Source of the DNA: Psychrobacter arcticus 273-4
GTDB taxonomy: Bacteria > Pseudomonadota > Gammaproteobacteria > Pseudomonadales > Moraxellaceae
NCBI RefSeq assembly: GCF_000012305.1
Contig: NC_007204.1
Location: forward strand, 1,798,001-1,862,000
Length of the DNA: 64,000 nucleotides
Direction: 5' to 3'
Part shown: piece after piece, positions 10,067 to 19,728 of the stretch
Layout: the number at the start of each line of letters is the position of its first letter
Position numbering within the stretch: position 1 is the stretch's first letter
The notes under the pieces: generated by a model
What the model saw: the letters and a program-made list of their open reading frames with translations, nothing else
Database searches by the model: none
Told to the model about the DNA's origin: nothing
Position numbers and translations under genes: made by a program

Positions 10067-10109
10067 AAAACCTTGTCACTGGTTCTAATACTGGGGCAAG
10101 GTTTTTTTA
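10067..10109 (+). terminator. Rho-independent terminator of rpsT
   Basis: The stem AAAACCTTG (10067-10075) pairs with CAAGGTTTT (10097-10105) and runs directly into a T tract. It is the only strong hairpin between rpsT and the convergent phosphatase gene. Confidence 0.8.
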
Positions 10110-10148
10110 TGCCTACTCAAAAATAATTAACCACTTAATAAGTAGCTC

Positions 10149-10985
10149 TTATGTCCATTTTACTTCTGGTGGCAATAGCAGTTTTTTAGGATGAAAGCCA
10201 GCAGCACGGTAGCCTTCAAGCAAAGTCTGAATCGGACGTACATAGACTTCACCGCGCCATACAAAATACGCACTTGCCTGCTCGAATGGCTTCTCATCAA
10301 ACCACAAAAATACCCCTTCCATCATCTTTGGCCAATCATTCCAATCAATCTCAATCATATCAAACATCACCGCTAAGAATGCAGATAACAAAGTATCATG
10401 ACTGACAGCGAGCATCAGATGCCCGTGCTGGGGTTGATTTTGATAAAAGAGCGATAAAATATCGAGACCACCTTGATAAGCGTTTTTAGTGCCTTCAAGA
10501 TTGCCTTGCAGGAATCGATTGATAAAATTGAGAACACCAATCTCTTTAAAGATAGGGTTGGCAATATCAGGATCGGTGACTAAGCTGCCAGGCTCAACCA
10601 GTAATGACTGGTGTGTAATATCACGGCGTAGTCCTGCCCCTTCTTGCATCAGCTGCGCCGTATCAATACAGCGACCGATCGGGCTTGAAATACTATCGAC
10701 ATCGAGCGAATACGGCAGATGTCCTGCCAACCAACGACCCCAAGATTTTGCCAATACGCGACCTTTGGGTGTCAATGGCAGCTGATAACTGGCAAAGCCA
10801 TTACCATCAGAGCGCTCGCGCAAGGAATGTCTGGTAAATAAAATCAACCGCTTATCTTCAGGCAACAAGCTGACCGAAGAAATCATGCTATCAGGGAGGT
10901 GTGAGGGTGCTGGTGCACTTGGAGTATGACTCGCAAGCTTCTCAGCGGATAGGCTCGATGTGGTGTTATTAGGAAGTTTACTCAT
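10149..10985 (-). CDS. Histidine phosphatase family protein
   Basis: This 278-residue protein of the phosphoglycerate mutase-like/SixA branch has the phospho-histidine motif FTRHSLRER near residue 50, with RHS in place of the usual RHG, and a second catalytic histidine in LAVSHDTLL near 193. The first ~40 residues are Ser/Pro-rich and low in complexity. The start is the ATG at 10985; an overlapping GTG at 10988 is possible. The substrate is unknown. An opposite-strand ORF is a shadow. Confidence 0.8.
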   Translation of the reverse strand: MSKLPNNTTSSLSAEKLASHTPSAPAPSHLPDSMISSVSLLPEDKRLILFTRHSLRERSDGNGFASYQLPLTPKGRVLAKSWGRWLAGHLPYSLDVDSISSPIGRCIDTAQLMQEGAGLRRDITHQSLLVEPGSLVTDPDIANPIFKEIGVLNFINRFLQGNLEGTKNAYQGGLDILSLFYQNQPQHGHLMLAVSHDTLLSAFLAVMFDMIEIDWNDWPKMMEGVFLWFDEKPFEQASAYFVWRGEVYVRPIQTLLEGYRAAGFHPKKLLLPPEVKWT

Positions 10986-11058
10986 CACACAAGCCTATCA
11001 GATTTTCTGACAGGAATGAACCAAATATAAGTCCAATTGCAACATAATCTAAAACATA

Positions 11059-11197
11059 TATAATCGGTGAAAAGTAATATCGATACAACACGTACTACTG
11101 GTGCAAATTTTTCTTGCTTGCTGTGCCTACGCAGACAGAGGCTGCAAAAAATTTACACCAGCAATACGGTAGCGTACTTTAAAGTATTTCAACTATA
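11059..11197 (+). repeat. Palindromic miniature element, copy 2
   Basis: This is a 139-bp copy with end TATAATCGG in place of TATAGTCGG and one inserted T near the right end (AGCGTACTTTAAAG). It sits between the phosphatase start and the metallophosphoesterase stop, 108 bp from that stop. Confidence 0.93.
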
Positions 11198-11245
11198 TAT
11201 AGCAGACTCATTCATTTCAATATTACTAAAATGCTATGACACTTT

Positions 11246-11289
11246 GACCTTGCAAAATAGAGACTCAGACCTTGCAAAATAGAGACTCA
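11246..11289. repeat. Perfect 22-bp tandem duplication
   Basis: Two identical adjacent 22-bp units (11246-11267 and 11268-11289, each beginning GACCTTGCAAAATAGAG) lie just after the metallophosphoesterase stop codon. This looks like a recent slippage duplication; no function is apparent. Confidence 0.9.
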
Positions 11290-11305
11290 CCTTCATTACG
11301 CGTAA

Positions 11306-12103
11306 CTAGCCGATATCAATCACTCTATCCCATGCGAATGCTAACGCCGTACTACTGACCTCATTTGGATAAGCGCGCGGATTGACGATAACGCGTGTCT
11401 TATGAATGTGGTAATCAAATGCCTCGTGCGTATGCCCATGCACCCATAGCGCTGGTGCCCAGTCCTCATACATCCATTGGGACAAATCACTTACAAACGC
11501 GGCATTGCTTGGCAAATTGGCATATTTTTCAGACACTGATAATGGGCTAATACTATGATGACTCATGACCACGGTTTTTTTACCCAATGCTTTGGCTGTG
11601 ATTAATGCTTGCTTGAGCCATTGGCGCTGTTTGGCATGGATCTGCATTGATACCTCAGGTGAAAACAGCTCGCTGCCCGCATAGATCTGTTTATAGTCAC
11701 GCATAAAGCGTAGCGCCGCTACCATAGTATCTTCGTTGGCTTGATATTGATAATCCGTCCAAAGCGTACAGCCTAAGATTCGCACCTCTCCAATATCAAT
11801 ATACTGGCACTGCAAAAATTGTACGCCCTGCTTTGATTCACTATCATAATTATCCCAAGTCGCCAGCTTTTTATCAAAATGCAGCACGTCTTCATTGAAG
11901 TACTCATGATTACCGGCGATAGTGATTAGAGGGACTTGTAAGCGCGCTGCTTGCTCTTGTAGCCATGGCATACCAATATCACTATTGGCAGTATCTCCCG
12001 CTACTAGCACGATGTCTGCGTCGGTTTTAGGGATATGCCCTATCGGATGGGATTGACGAACATAACTGTCAATATGTAAGTCACTCAAAATCTGTAATTT
12101 CAT
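11306..12103 (-). CDS. Metallophosphoesterase
   Basis: This calcineurin-like phosphoesterase shows the full dimetal set: DLH (SDLHID), VAGDTAN, AGNHEYF, SHHSISP and a C-terminal VHGHTHEAF. I chose the ATG at 12103 (MKLQILSDLHID) because the family fold begins there; the ATG at 12118 would add five residues, and neither has a good ribosome-binding site. The substrate is unknown. The pyrF terminator lies just upstream. Confidence 0.85.
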   Translation of the reverse strand: MKLQILSDLHIDSYVRQSHPIGHIPKTDADIVLVAGDTANSDIGMPWLQEQAARLQVPLITIAGNHEYFNEDVLHFDKKLATWDNYDSESKQGVQFLQCQYIDIGEVRILGCTLWTDYQYQANEDTMVAALRFMRDYKQIYAGSELFSPEVSMQIHAKQRQWLKQALITAKALGKKTVVMSHHSISPLSVSEKYANLPSNAAFVSDLSQWMYEDWAPALWVHGHTHEAFDYHIHKTRVIVNPRAYPNEVSSTALAFAWDRVIDIG

Positions 12104-12160
12104 AGTGGCCAATGTCATTAAATAAACATCAATAGTTTAGCAGCTTTTCACCTATCAACA

Positions 12161-12201
12161 AAAAGTAAAAAGACAGCGGCTTAGGCTGTCTTTTTACTTT
12201 T
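12161..12201 (-). terminator. Strong terminator, probably pyrF's own
   Basis: A perfect 17-bp stem (12161-12177 with 12185-12201) encloses a 7-nt loop, with T-rich flanks on both strands. On the minus strand it is the first hairpin after pyrF once the IS982 insertion is disregarded. The IS target duplication overlaps its last four bases. Confidence 0.75.
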
Positions 12202-12204
12202 AAA

Positions 12205-13184
12205 ACCCCACTCTCAACTTCGAAAGTGATTGAAAAAAGAAGAGCATCTCACTAATCTATTGTTTTCGACCAAGAATACAACGGAGTCATGAGATGCCCA
12301 TAGACGAATTTATCATCAATATCTATTTAATGGTAGAGCAATATTACAAAATAGTCGTTACTGAACCCTTGCGAGGTGCAGGTTACGCGCCAAAGCTGAG
12401 TGATCCTGAGATCATTTGCATGGAACTGGTCGGTGAATTTTTAAACCTTGATCAAGACAAACAGATTTGGCAATATTTTACCCAGCACTGGCAAGCCTGG
12501 TTTCCAGCCATAGGCTCATATCCTAACTTCGCAAAGCATTGCGCGAATCTGTGGCAAGTCAAACAGCGGATACAAGATAACGTCAGTCAACTTGAGGGCC
12601 GTGACAACATCCATTTTATGGATGGTTTTCCGATACCCGTCTGTCATTATGGACGCGCTTATCGGCATAAAAACTATCAAGACTTAGCGGCTTTTAGCTA
12701 CTGTGCGGCTAAGCAAGAGAGGTACTATGGCTTTGAAGGACATTTGCTTGTTAACTTATCGGGCATGATTAAAGGCTTTACCTTTGCTCCTGCCAATGTT
12801 GATGAAAGAGCGGTTGCGCCTGATATTACTGACAATATCTATGGTTTGCTCGGCGCTGATAAAGGGTATATCAGCCCTAGTCTCACTCAGTACTACGACG
12901 CTCAAGGAGTGGATTTACAAACGCCACTCAGAGCTAACATGAAAGAGGATAGACCCAAACCTGTGGTAAAACGGCTAATGAAAGCCCGCCGTATCGTTGA
13001 AACAGTCATTGGTCAGCTATCAGAACGATTTAATATACAAAGGGTACGAGCAAGAGATTTATGGCATTTGTCTCATCGATTGATTCGTAAAATTCTGTCA
13101 CATAATCTATGCTTTGTACTCAACAAAAAACTTGGTAACCCGCCACTTCAGTTTGAATTGCTTATTTCAAGTTGAGAGTGGGGT
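12205..13184 (+). mobile_element. IS982-family insertion sequence, complete
   Basis: This 980-bp element is bounded by 16-bp perfect inverted repeats (ACCCCACTCTCAACTT at 12205-12220 and its complement at 13169-13184). A 7-bp direct target duplication TTTTAAA flanks it (12198-12204 and 13185-13191). It carries one intact transposase gene. Intact ends and identical target duplications indicate a fairly recent insertion. It lies between pyrF and the hairpin that was probably pyrF's terminator. Confidence 0.95.
12294..13175 (+). CDS. IS982-family transposase
   Basis: The 293-residue DDE transposase has the catalytic triad read as Asp110 (HFMDGFPIP), Asp189 (LLGADKGYIS) and Glu236 (RRIVETVIGQLSERF), matching the IS982 pattern. 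The length is normal and there is no frameshift, so it may be active. The gene ends 9 bp before the right end of the element and overlaps the right inverted repeat. This is the only full transposase gene in the window. Confidence 0.95.
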   Translation: MPIDEFIINIYLMVEQYYKIVVTEPLRGAGYAPKLSDPEIICMELVGEFLNLDQDKQIWQYFTQHWQAWFPAIGSYPNFAKHCANLWQVKQRIQDNVSQLEGRDNIHFMDGFPIPVCHYGRAYRHKNYQDLAAFSYCAAKQERYYGFEGHLLVNLSGMIKGFTFAPANVDERAVAPDITDNIYGLLGADKGYISPSLTQYYDAQGVDLQTPLRANMKEDRPKPVVKRLMKARRIVETVIGQLSERFNIQRVRARDLWHLSHRLIRKILSHNLCFVLNKKLGNPPLQFELLISS

Positions 13185-13237
13185 TTTTAAACTGAGTGTT
13201 TAGCTTAAATCTTGCATTTTAGCGTTTACATTAAACG

Positions 13238-13936
13238 TTAAAGGCTTTGAAGTATTAACTGCAACTTAGCCGCAGGATCTGCTGCTTGGGTAATTGAGCG
13301 CCCAATGACCAGATAATCAGAGCCATCGTTTAATGCCTGTTTCGGCGTGCAAATACGCTTTTGATCATCAGCGTTGTCGTCTAGCAAGCGAATACCAGGG
13401 GTTATTAGCTTAAAGTCTTGACCACATAATGCCTTTAGTGTCTTTGCTTCTTGCGCTGAGCATACCACGCCATCAAGACCTGCTTGCTTGGTCAATTGTG
13501 CTAAGCGGCTAACTTGTGCATCTAAGCCGTCGGTGATACCAGTTTGCATGAGTGCTTCATTGTCCATAGACGTTAAGACAGTCACTGCAATCAGTAGCGT
13601 GTCAAAATCACTATCTAGTAAGCGCTGCTTTGCCAATGCCATCGCTTCTAGCCCTGCACTGGCATGGACGTTGACCATCCATATACCAAGCTCAGCGGCA
13701 GCCAATACTGCTTGTGCGGTGGTATTCGGGATATCATGAAATTTTAAGTCTAAAAAAACTTCAAATTGGCGTTGATGTAGTGCTTTGACTATCTCAGGAC
13801 CACACCGGGTATACAGCTCTTTACCTACTTTTAATCGGCATAACGCCGGATCTAATTGGTCAGCTAACGCAAGAGAGGCATTCTTTGTCATATTGTCTAA
13901 TGCAACGATGACAGGAGAATTGATTGCGTTGTTCAT
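13238..13936 (-). CDS. pyrF: Orotidine 5'-phosphate decarboxylase
   Basis: PyrF converts OMP to UMP, the last step of de novo pyrimidine synthesis. The 232-residue sequence has IVALDNM at the N-terminus and the signature [10 protein letters not shown] near residue 62, which holds the catalytic Lys/Asp residues, and ends with the phosphate-binding [12 protein letters not shown]. It follows lapA by 75 bp on the minus strand, without the lapB gene often found between them. Confidence 0.95.
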   Translation of the reverse strand: MNNAINSPVIVALDNMTKNASLALADQLDPALCRLKVGKELYTRCGPEIVKALHQRQFEVFLDLKFHDIPNTTAQAVLAAAELGIWMVNVHASAGLEAMALAKQRLLDSDFDTLLIAVTVLTSMDNEALMQTGITDGLDAQVSRLAQLTKQAGLDGVVCSAQEAKTLKALCGQDFKLITPGIRLLDDNADDQKRICTPKQALNDGSDYLVIGRSITQAADPAAKLQLILQSL

Positions 13937-14011
13937 TGTTGTGCCTCTTTATATCTGGTTTATCAAATTATAGTATTAAGAATGAGCAGTAAAAACGCAT
14001 CCTATGAGTTA

Positions 14012-14440
14012 TCAGTAATCGCGTTTTTGTTTGGTCAAACTTGCCCCTTCATGCACATTGACATTGGGATTAGCATTGTTCATTGTCGTATCCTGTACGT
14101 TGACCGCTGTCGCCCCATAAACAGCTTCTTCTACAGTGGGTGCATTCGCTTGACGATCAATCACCACATTAGCTTGGGTTATCTGCTCTTGTAAATTGGC
14201 ATTCGCCTTTTGTAGACGCGATATTTCCCACTTGTTTTGCAAAACACGGAAAATCAGCAATGCTAATAATATACCTATGACGATACCGAGTATCAGGCAC
14301 AGTATCAATAGCAAACCCAAATTCATCGTAGGCGCTTGTGAAAACAGCAGATTCACGCCAACTTCAGTATTGTTTGCTAATACCAAAGCAAGTGAATAAG
14401 CGAAGCTCAAAAATAGCAATACTAATAATAAAATACGCAT
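14012..14440 (-). CDS. lapA: LapA-type inner-membrane protein (DUF1049)
   Basis: This 142-residue protein has two membrane segments (about residues 1-22 and 40-66), a short coiled coil (about 68-95) and an Asn-rich hydrophilic tail. In E. coli LapA (YciS) is encoded with LapB and takes part in lipopolysaccharide assembly control. The LANNTEVGVNLLF segment between the helices is typical of the family. It lies between ihfB and pyrF, as expected for lapA. The tail after residue 95 is longer than in E. coli. Confidence 0.8.
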   Translation of the reverse strand: MRILLLVLLFLSFAYSLALVLANNTEVGVNLLFSQAPTMNLGLLLILCLILGIVIGILLALLIFRVLQNKWEISRLQKANANLQEQITQANVVIDRQANAPTVEEAVYGATAVNVQDTTMNNANPNVNVHEGASLTKQKRDY

Positions 14441-14599
14441 CAGACGTCTCCTTAGGTTTTTAATAGAACAGACAAATTGATAAAAACTAAGCCATGCTGA
14501 TTAATAATACTACGTTCTCAAAGATTGGGTATAAATAAGAAAAATTGGCTCATACTTTAGTAGTAGAACGATTTAATATCTTATATTACCTCAATTGGC

Positions 14600-14908
14600 T
14601 TACTGTCCGCCTGCTACTTTTTCATTGACGGCTTCACGTAATGCTTTGCCTGGCTTAAAATGCGGAATAGCCTTGGCAGGTACTGGCACACTTTCACCTG
14701 TTTTAGGGTTACGACCCATACGAGCGCGGCGATGATGCAGACAAAAACTGCCAAACCCACGTACTTCTACTCGACCATCATTGGCGAGCGTATGGGTCAT
14801 CAAATTTAATATTTCGCGTACTGCGTCATCGACAACAGTATCTGTCATCGTGTCACAATTCGTACTCAGATTACTAATGAATTCAGACTTATTAATTGTT
14901 TGCTGCAT
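14600..14908 (-). CDS. ihfB: Integration host factor beta subunit
   Basis: IhfB forms the DNA-bending IHF heterodimer with IhfA. The HU-fold signature is clear: GRVEVRGFGSF then RMGRNPKTGESV, the beta-arm that inserts into the minor groove. I used the ATG at 14908 (MQQTINKSEF); a GTG at 14914 sits at better distance from the upstream AAGG, so two extra residues are possible. The order rpsA-ihfB matches other gammaproteobacteria. Opposite-strand ORFs are shadows. Confidence 0.92.
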   Translation of the reverse strand: MQQTINKSEFISNLSTNCDTMTDTVVDDAVREILNLMTHTLANDGRVEVRGFGSFCLHHRRARMGRNPKTGESVPVPAKAIPHFKPGKALREAVNEKVAGGQ

Positions 14909-15165
14909 TATCACGCTTGCCTTGTTAATTGATAGATAAGATGATGGAAATAACTAAAACAATAACCACAGAAATTACAAAATACAGGCTAATAACCACG
15001 CGATTGTTGGTTAAATATCTGTTTGTTTATAATGACTTGGGTCTAAGCTTACATCTCGTTACTCGATGTTGCAAATGATAGCGGATATTGAGGTAAATTG
15101 GAAACAAGAGTTCCTCTATTAAAGAAAAAACTTCAGCAATGATCGTCAATAGCAAAATTTAGCCG

Positions 15166-15191
15166 TAAAAAAAAGCGACCGGAGTCGCTTT
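15166..15191 (-). terminator. Terminator of rpsA
   Basis: Stem AAAGCGAC (15172-15179) pairs with GTCGCTTT (15184-15191) around a 4-nt loop. On the minus strand it is followed by eight T residues, starting about 35 nt after the rpsA stop. ihfB therefore probably also has its own promoter in the gap 14915-15165. Confidence 0.85.
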
Positions 15192-15225
15192 CTTTTATAA
15201 GATCATAACATTAGCGGTAAATAGC

Positions 15226-16917
15226 TTACTGCATTTGTTCTTTGATCAAGTCACCAATAGTTTTTGGTTGTGCATCAGAACCGGCAGCAGTAGTAGTCGT
15301 GGTTGTGCTGCTTAGCTCTTTAATCGCTTGACGCTCTTCAGCTTCGTCTTTCGCTTTGATTGACAAGCTGATGTTACGTGTTTTACGATCAACACTGATG
15401 ATTTTAGCTTCAACATCATCACCAACCGTTAGATGCTTAGTCGCATCTTCAACGCGGTCACGTTGAATCTCAGAGGCACGTAAATACGCTTCAACTTCGT
15501 CAGCAAGTTCGATAGTAGCACCTTTAGCGTCTACTTCTTTTACTTTACCATTAACGATAGCACCGCGGTCATTGTTGACTAGGTATTCGTTAAATGGATC
15601 TGAAGTTAATTGTTTCACGCCTAGGCTGATACGGTTGGCTTCAGAATCTACAGACAATACCATTGCTTCAACGGTGTCACCTTTGTTGTAGTTACGGATA
15701 GCATCTTCGCCAGTTTCATTCCAAGAAATGTCTGACAAGTGAACCAAACCATCAATACCGCCATCTAGACCGATAAAGATACCGAAGTCAGTGATTGATT
15801 TGATGGTACCAGTGATTTTATCACCGCGCTCATGTTTCTTATCAAACTCATCCCACGGATTGGCTAGAGTCTGTTTGATACCTAAGCTGATGCGACGACG
15901 TTCTTCATCGATATCAAGAATCATTACTTCAACTTCATCACCCACTTGAACAACTTTTGATGGATGGATGTTTTTGTTGGTATGATCCATCTCTGATACG
16001 TGTACTAGACCTTCGATACCTTCAGAGATTTCAGCAAAACAACCATAATCAGTCAAGTTAGTTACGCGAGCTTTAACGACGCTACCCACTGGGTATGTAC
16101 CGCCAACGTTATCCCAAGGATCAGTACCCAATTGTTTTAGACCTAAGCTTACGCGATTGCGCTCACGGTCAAACTTAAGTACTTTAACTTTAAGGTCTTG
16201 ACCAACTTCAACCACCTCAGATGGGTGCTTGATACGGCGCCATGCCATGTCAGTGATGTGCAATAGACCATCAATACCACCAAGATCAACGAATGCGCCG
16301 TAATCAGTTAGGTTCTTAACGATACCTTCGATCTCGATACCTTCTTCAAGCTTGTTCAATAGCTCTTCGCGCTCAGCTGAGTTTTCAGCTTCCATAACGG
16401 CACGGCGACTAACTACAACGTTGTTACGTTTTTGGTCAAGTTTGATAACTTTAAATTCTAACTCTTTACCTTCTAGATGCGTCGTATCACGGATAGGACG
16501 TACATCTACTAAAGAACCTGGCAAGAACGCGCGTACTGAACCGATATCTACGGTAAAGCCACCTTTTACTTTGCTAGAGATAATACCTTTTACGATCTCA
16601 TCATTGTCAGAGATTTTCTCAAGGAAATTCCAAGTCTCAACACGTTTGGCTTTTTCACGTGACAGTAAGGTTTGACCCATACCGTTATCAACCGCTTCAA
16701 CCACAACATCGACACTATCGCCAACTTCAACTTCAAGTTCGCCTTCTTCGCTTAAAAACTCTTCACGAGCGACGATACCTTCAGATTTTAGACCAGTATC
16801 AACAGTGATCCAGTCGTTATCGATGGCGACAACAGTACCGGTAATAACCGAGCCACGCTCAATATCCAGACCTGTTTCTTCGATGCTCGCTTCAAATAGT
16901 TCAGCAAATGATTCCAT
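15226..16917 (-). CDS. rpsA: 30S ribosomal protein S1
   Basis: S1 binds mRNA and helps start translation on weak ribosome-binding sites. The 563-residue protein carries six S1/OB-fold repeats, seen as recurring blocks such as [44 protein letters not shown] and [22 protein letters not shown]. The C-terminus has a Thr-rich stretch before [14 protein letters not shown]. It lies between cmk and ihfB. A terminator follows. Confidence 0.97.
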   Translation of the reverse strand: MESFAELFEASIEETGLDIERGSVITGTVVAIDNDWITVDTGLKSEGIVAREEFLSEEGELEVEVGDSVDVVVEAVDNGMGQTLLSREKAKRVETWNFLEKISDNDEIVKGIISSKVKGGFTVDIGSVRAFLPGSLVDVRPIRDTTHLEGKELEFKVIKLDQKRNNVVVSRRAVMEAENSAEREELLNKLEEGIEIEGIVKNLTDYGAFVDLGGIDGLLHITDMAWRRIKHPSEVVEVGQDLKVKVLKFDRERNRVSLGLKQLGTDPWDNVGGTYPVGSVVKARVTNLTDYGCFAEISEGIEGLVHVSEMDHTNKNIHPSKVVQVGDEVEVMILDIDEERRRISLGIKQTLANPWDEFDKKHERGDKITGTIKSITDFGIFIGLDGGIDGLVHLSDISWNETGEDAIRNYNKGDTVEAMVLSVDSEANRISLGVKQLTSDPFNEYLVNNDRGAIVNGKVKEVDAKGATIELADEVEAYLRASEIQRDRVEDATKHLTVGDDVEAKIISVDRKTRNISLSIKAKDEAEERQAIKELSSTTTTTTAAGSDAQPKTIGDLIKEQMQ

Positions 16918-17227
16918 TATGTCTACCTTTGTATAGCCGTATCCTGTCCAGCACAGTACGGATCAAATTTATGACTGTATAAAACGAGAATACTGGTTTT
17001 ATATCCTATGCAGTCATATAAAAAAACGTTTGTTGCTAATAAGCGAATGGTTCAGCAAACTCACTAGCAACAACTGTCTTAGATTAAAATGCGTTATATT
17101 TTTTAATTTATGTCCTTCAGACAGTATATTTTCGTTACCCTCTAAAGATTATTGGCGTCTACTACTGTAATTTTATACTAAAATCAAACCTATAGGAAAC
17201 CTTTTAATACTTACTATGTTGTTTGTA
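16918..17227. other. rpsA upstream region
   Basis: These 310 bp hold no convincing ORF. The stretch separates cmk from rpsA and is the likely site of the rpsA promoter and of a long leader, which in related bacteria is used for S1 autoregulation. I could not assign boxes. Confidence 0.35.
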
Positions 17228-17983
17228 TTAGCTATTAAAGCAAATGCCTTGAGCCTGACAATATTGCTTTACTTGCTCATAAACCGCATCAGCATCTAAG
17301 TGAGAGCTGTCTAATAGTAGCGCATCTTTTGCCGGCTTTGATGGCGCCGTCGAACGATTCTCATCACGATCATCACGAGCTTTAATTGTCGCTAGAATCG
17401 CTTCAAAATCTGCTGTTTGACCAGCATTCAGTAGCTGTGTTACACGGCGCTCGGCACGCGCTTCAGCACTTGCAGTCAAAAACACCTTTACATCAGCGTC
17501 TGAAAATACGACTGTACCCATATCACGACCGTCAGCGACCAATCCTGAACGAGTTGCCATATCTTGTTGCAGTTTCAGCAATGCTTGACGAACTTTTGAA
17601 AATACTGCGATCTGTGATGCATAACCGCCAACCGTCTCGTTACGAACTTGCTCACCTACCACTTCACTATTCACAATAATATCAACACGTCCTGATTCAT
17701 TGTTAGGTACAAAAGCAATCTCTAAGCTTTGCGTTAACGCTAATACAGCCATCTCATCAATAGCTTGGCTTGCATCCGCAGTCATCAGTCCAGCTTCAAA
17801 CGCTTTAAGTCCCACGATACGATATAATGCACCCGAATCAAGCAGCTGATACCCTAAAACTTGTGATAAGCGCCATGTAACCGTACCTTTACCTGCACCA
17901 CTTGGCCCATCAATACAGATAACCGGATAGCGCAATGAAGTCATTTCACTATTATTGTTCGTATTAGGGTTGGAAACAGTCAT
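17228..17983 (-). CDS. cmk: Cytidylate kinase
   Basis: Cmk phosphorylates CMP and dCMP. The P-loop ICIDGPSGAGKGTVTWRL lies near residue 24, followed by LLDSGALYR, then DGRDMGTVVFSDA and the lid DDRDENRSTAPSKPA, all standard for the family. I used the ATG at 17983; GTG codons at 18007 and 18010 extend the frame, and an ATG at 17944 would give a shorter N-terminus close to E. coli's. It precedes rpsA on the same strand, as in many relatives. Confidence 0.93.
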   Translation of the reverse strand: MTVSNPNTNNNSEMTSLRYPVICIDGPSGAGKGTVTWRLSQVLGYQLLDSGALYRIVGLKAFEAGLMTADASQAIDEMAVLALTQSLEIAFVPNNESGRVDIIVNSEVVGEQVRNETVGGYASQIAVFSKVRQALLKLQQDMATRSGLVADGRDMGTVVFSDADVKVFLTASAEARAERRVTQLLNAGQTADFEAILATIKARDDRDENRSTAPSKPAKDALLLDSSHLDADAVYEQVKQYCQAQGICFNS

Positions 17984-18144
17984 AACACTCACTTTAATAG
18001 TCGGCACCACTTATAGAAGCATAAATAAAGCATTTTTTACTTGTTTATCAAAGTCTTGCAAGCAAAAAACTCCATTAACAAGCAAATAGGGCGATATTAT
18101 AGCAAACAAAGCGACCTATCACTAGCAGCAAGAATCATATCTTG

Positions 18145-18732
18145 TTAATCGCTCATCTTGCAATTCGCTTTTGCCGCTTTTCTACGCTCACGAAAAAAAT
18201 CCTTTAACATCTGACTGCTGTGCTCACGGCATAAACCTGTATCGACTTGCATATGATGATTATAAAAAGGCTGTGCAGCTAAGTTCATTTGACTGCCAAC
18301 CATCCCTGCTCTTGGTTCATTTGTAGAATATACAAGTCTGTCCACTCGAGCATGAATCAGCGCCCCGATACACATGGTACAGGGCTCTAAGGTGACATAT
18401 AAAGTTGTCTGTAGTGGCAAACGATAATTCTTTAAATGCGCACAAGCCTCTCTTAAGGCAACTATTTCAGCATGAGCTGTCGCATCACAACGCCCGATCG
18501 GCTCATTAAAACCTTGACCAATAATCTGCTGATTATGAACCAATACGGCTCCTACTGGCACCTCCTCACGCTCAGCGCCTTGTTTGGCAAGCTTTAGCGC
18601 CTCTGTCATCCACTTAATATCTTCAACTGACCAAAATATAGCTGTTTTAAGCTGCTCACCTATTAACGGGTTTACAAATGGGCTATCTATTAGCTGGTTA
18701 GGCTGTGAATTAATATTTAGAAAATGTCTCAT
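18145..18732 (-). CDS. tadA: tRNA-specific adenosine deaminase TadA
   Basis: TadA converts A34 to inosine in tRNA-Arg(ACG). The zinc-deaminase motifs are His87-Ala-Glu89 (ATAHAEIVALRE) and Pro117-Cys118...Cys121 (EPCTMCIGALI). At 195 residues it is longer than usual (~167) because of an N-terminal extension of about 38 residues; a shorter product is possible from the ATG at 18609 (MTEALKLA). Its ATG immediately follows the ung stop codon with no gap, which implies coupled translation with ung. Confidence 0.93.
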   Translation of the reverse strand: MRHFLNINSQPNQLIDSPFVNPLIGEQLKTAIFWSVEDIKWMTEALKLAKQGAEREEVPVGAVLVHNQQIIGQGFNEPIGRCDATAHAEIVALREACAHLKNYRLPLQTTLYVTLEPCTMCIGALIHARVDRLVYSTNEPRAGMVGSQMNLAAQPFYNHHMQVDTGLCREHSSQMLKDFFRERRKAAKANCKMSD

Positions 18733-19476
18733 TTACTGTGGTAGCTGCCAATCGATAGGCGTTTGACCATATTGCACCAGATAATCATTGGTTTTAGAAA
18801 ACGGCTTAGAACCAAAAAAACCACCACGATTGGCAGCTAAGGGTGATGGATGTACTGCCGTCAAAATCAGATGTTTATCTGTATTGATATACTTGCCTTT
18901 TTTCTGAGCTTTACTGCCCCATAAAATAAACACAGTATGTGCAGTTTGTTCATTAATAACATCAATAACCGCATCAGTGAACTGCTCCCAGCCTTGATTT
19001 TGATGACTGTTTGGTTCGCCTTCTCTTACTGTCAAAGAGCTATTTAACAATAAAACTCCTTGCTGCGCCCAATACGTTAAATCACCATGTGCTGAAGGTT
19101 TGATACCAATATCGTCCGCCATCTCTTTCAATAAATTGTTAAGTGATGGTGGCTTCGGGATAGCTTTAGGGACAGAGAAAGACAACCCCATTGCCTGTCC
19201 AGGGCGATGATAAGGGTCTTGCCCTAAGATGACCACCTTCACCTGTGATAAAGGCGTTAAATTAAACGCATTAAACATCAGCGGTGCTGGGGGATAAATA
19301 CCATCCTCTGACTCTGACTGATATGCTTCTTTTAAAAAAGCACGCAGGCTATCCATGTTGTCAGAGGTTAATTCTTCTGCTAACGCCTGCTTCCAATCTT
19401 CTGGCAAGCGTACATTGTCGAGAATCGCTTGCTTTTGCACGGCTGTTTTTGTGGGTTGTACGTCAAATAATTCCAT
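18733..19476 (-). CDS. ung: Uracil-DNA glycosylase
   Basis: Ung excises uracil from DNA to start base-excision repair. The catalytic water-activating loop VVILGQDPYHRPGQAMG (Asp87) and the DNA-intercalating loop HPSPLAANRG near residue 207 are both intact. The 247-residue length is standard, apart from a slightly longer N-terminus. It is directly coupled to tadA downstream. Confidence 0.96.
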   Translation of the reverse strand: MELFDVQPTKTAVQKQAILDNVRLPEDWKQALAEELTSDNMDSLRAFLKEAYQSESEDGIYPPAPLMFNAFNLTPLSQVKVVILGQDPYHRPGQAMGLSFSVPKAIPKPPSLNNLLKEMADDIGIKPSAHGDLTYWAQQGVLLLNSSLTVREGEPNSHQNQGWEQFTDAVIDVINEQTAHTVFILWGSKAQKKGKYINTDKHLILTAVHPSPLAANRGGFFGSKPFSKTNDYLVQYGQTPIDWQLPQ

Positions 19477-19549
19477 GATGAATCCTTTTTTATTTGTTAT
19501 CAGGATGCGCTAAGGTCGATATTAACAAAATATTGAGTTTGCGGGGTCA

Positions 19550-19687
19550 TATAGTTGAAATACTTTAAAGTCGCTACAGTATTGCTGGTGTAAATTTTTT
19601 GCAGCCTCTGTCTGCGTAGGCACAGCAAGCAAGAAAAATTTGCACCAGTAGTACCTGTTGTATCGATATTACTTTTCACCGACTATA
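19550..19687 (-). repeat. Palindromic miniature element, copy 3
   Basis: This 138-bp copy reads TATAGTTGAAA to CACCGACTATA on the plus strand. It sits between the ung start and the clpA terminator. Confidence 0.93.
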
Positions 19688-19697
19688 TATATTAGCA

Positions 19698-19728
19698 ATA
19701 AAAAAACGGCTACCGCAGTAACCGTTTT
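19698..19728 (-). terminator. Terminator of clpA
   Basis: AAAACGG-c-TAC (19703-19713) pairs with GTA-a-CCGTTTT (19718-19728) around a 4-nt loop, with one mismatch. On the minus strand it is followed by a long T run. It lies about 60 nt after the clpA stop. Confidence 0.8.

Noticed and set aside
10191..10785. Frames antisense to the histidine phosphatase gene
   Set aside because: The minus-strand product has both catalytic His motifs; the opposite frames lack any recognisable feature.
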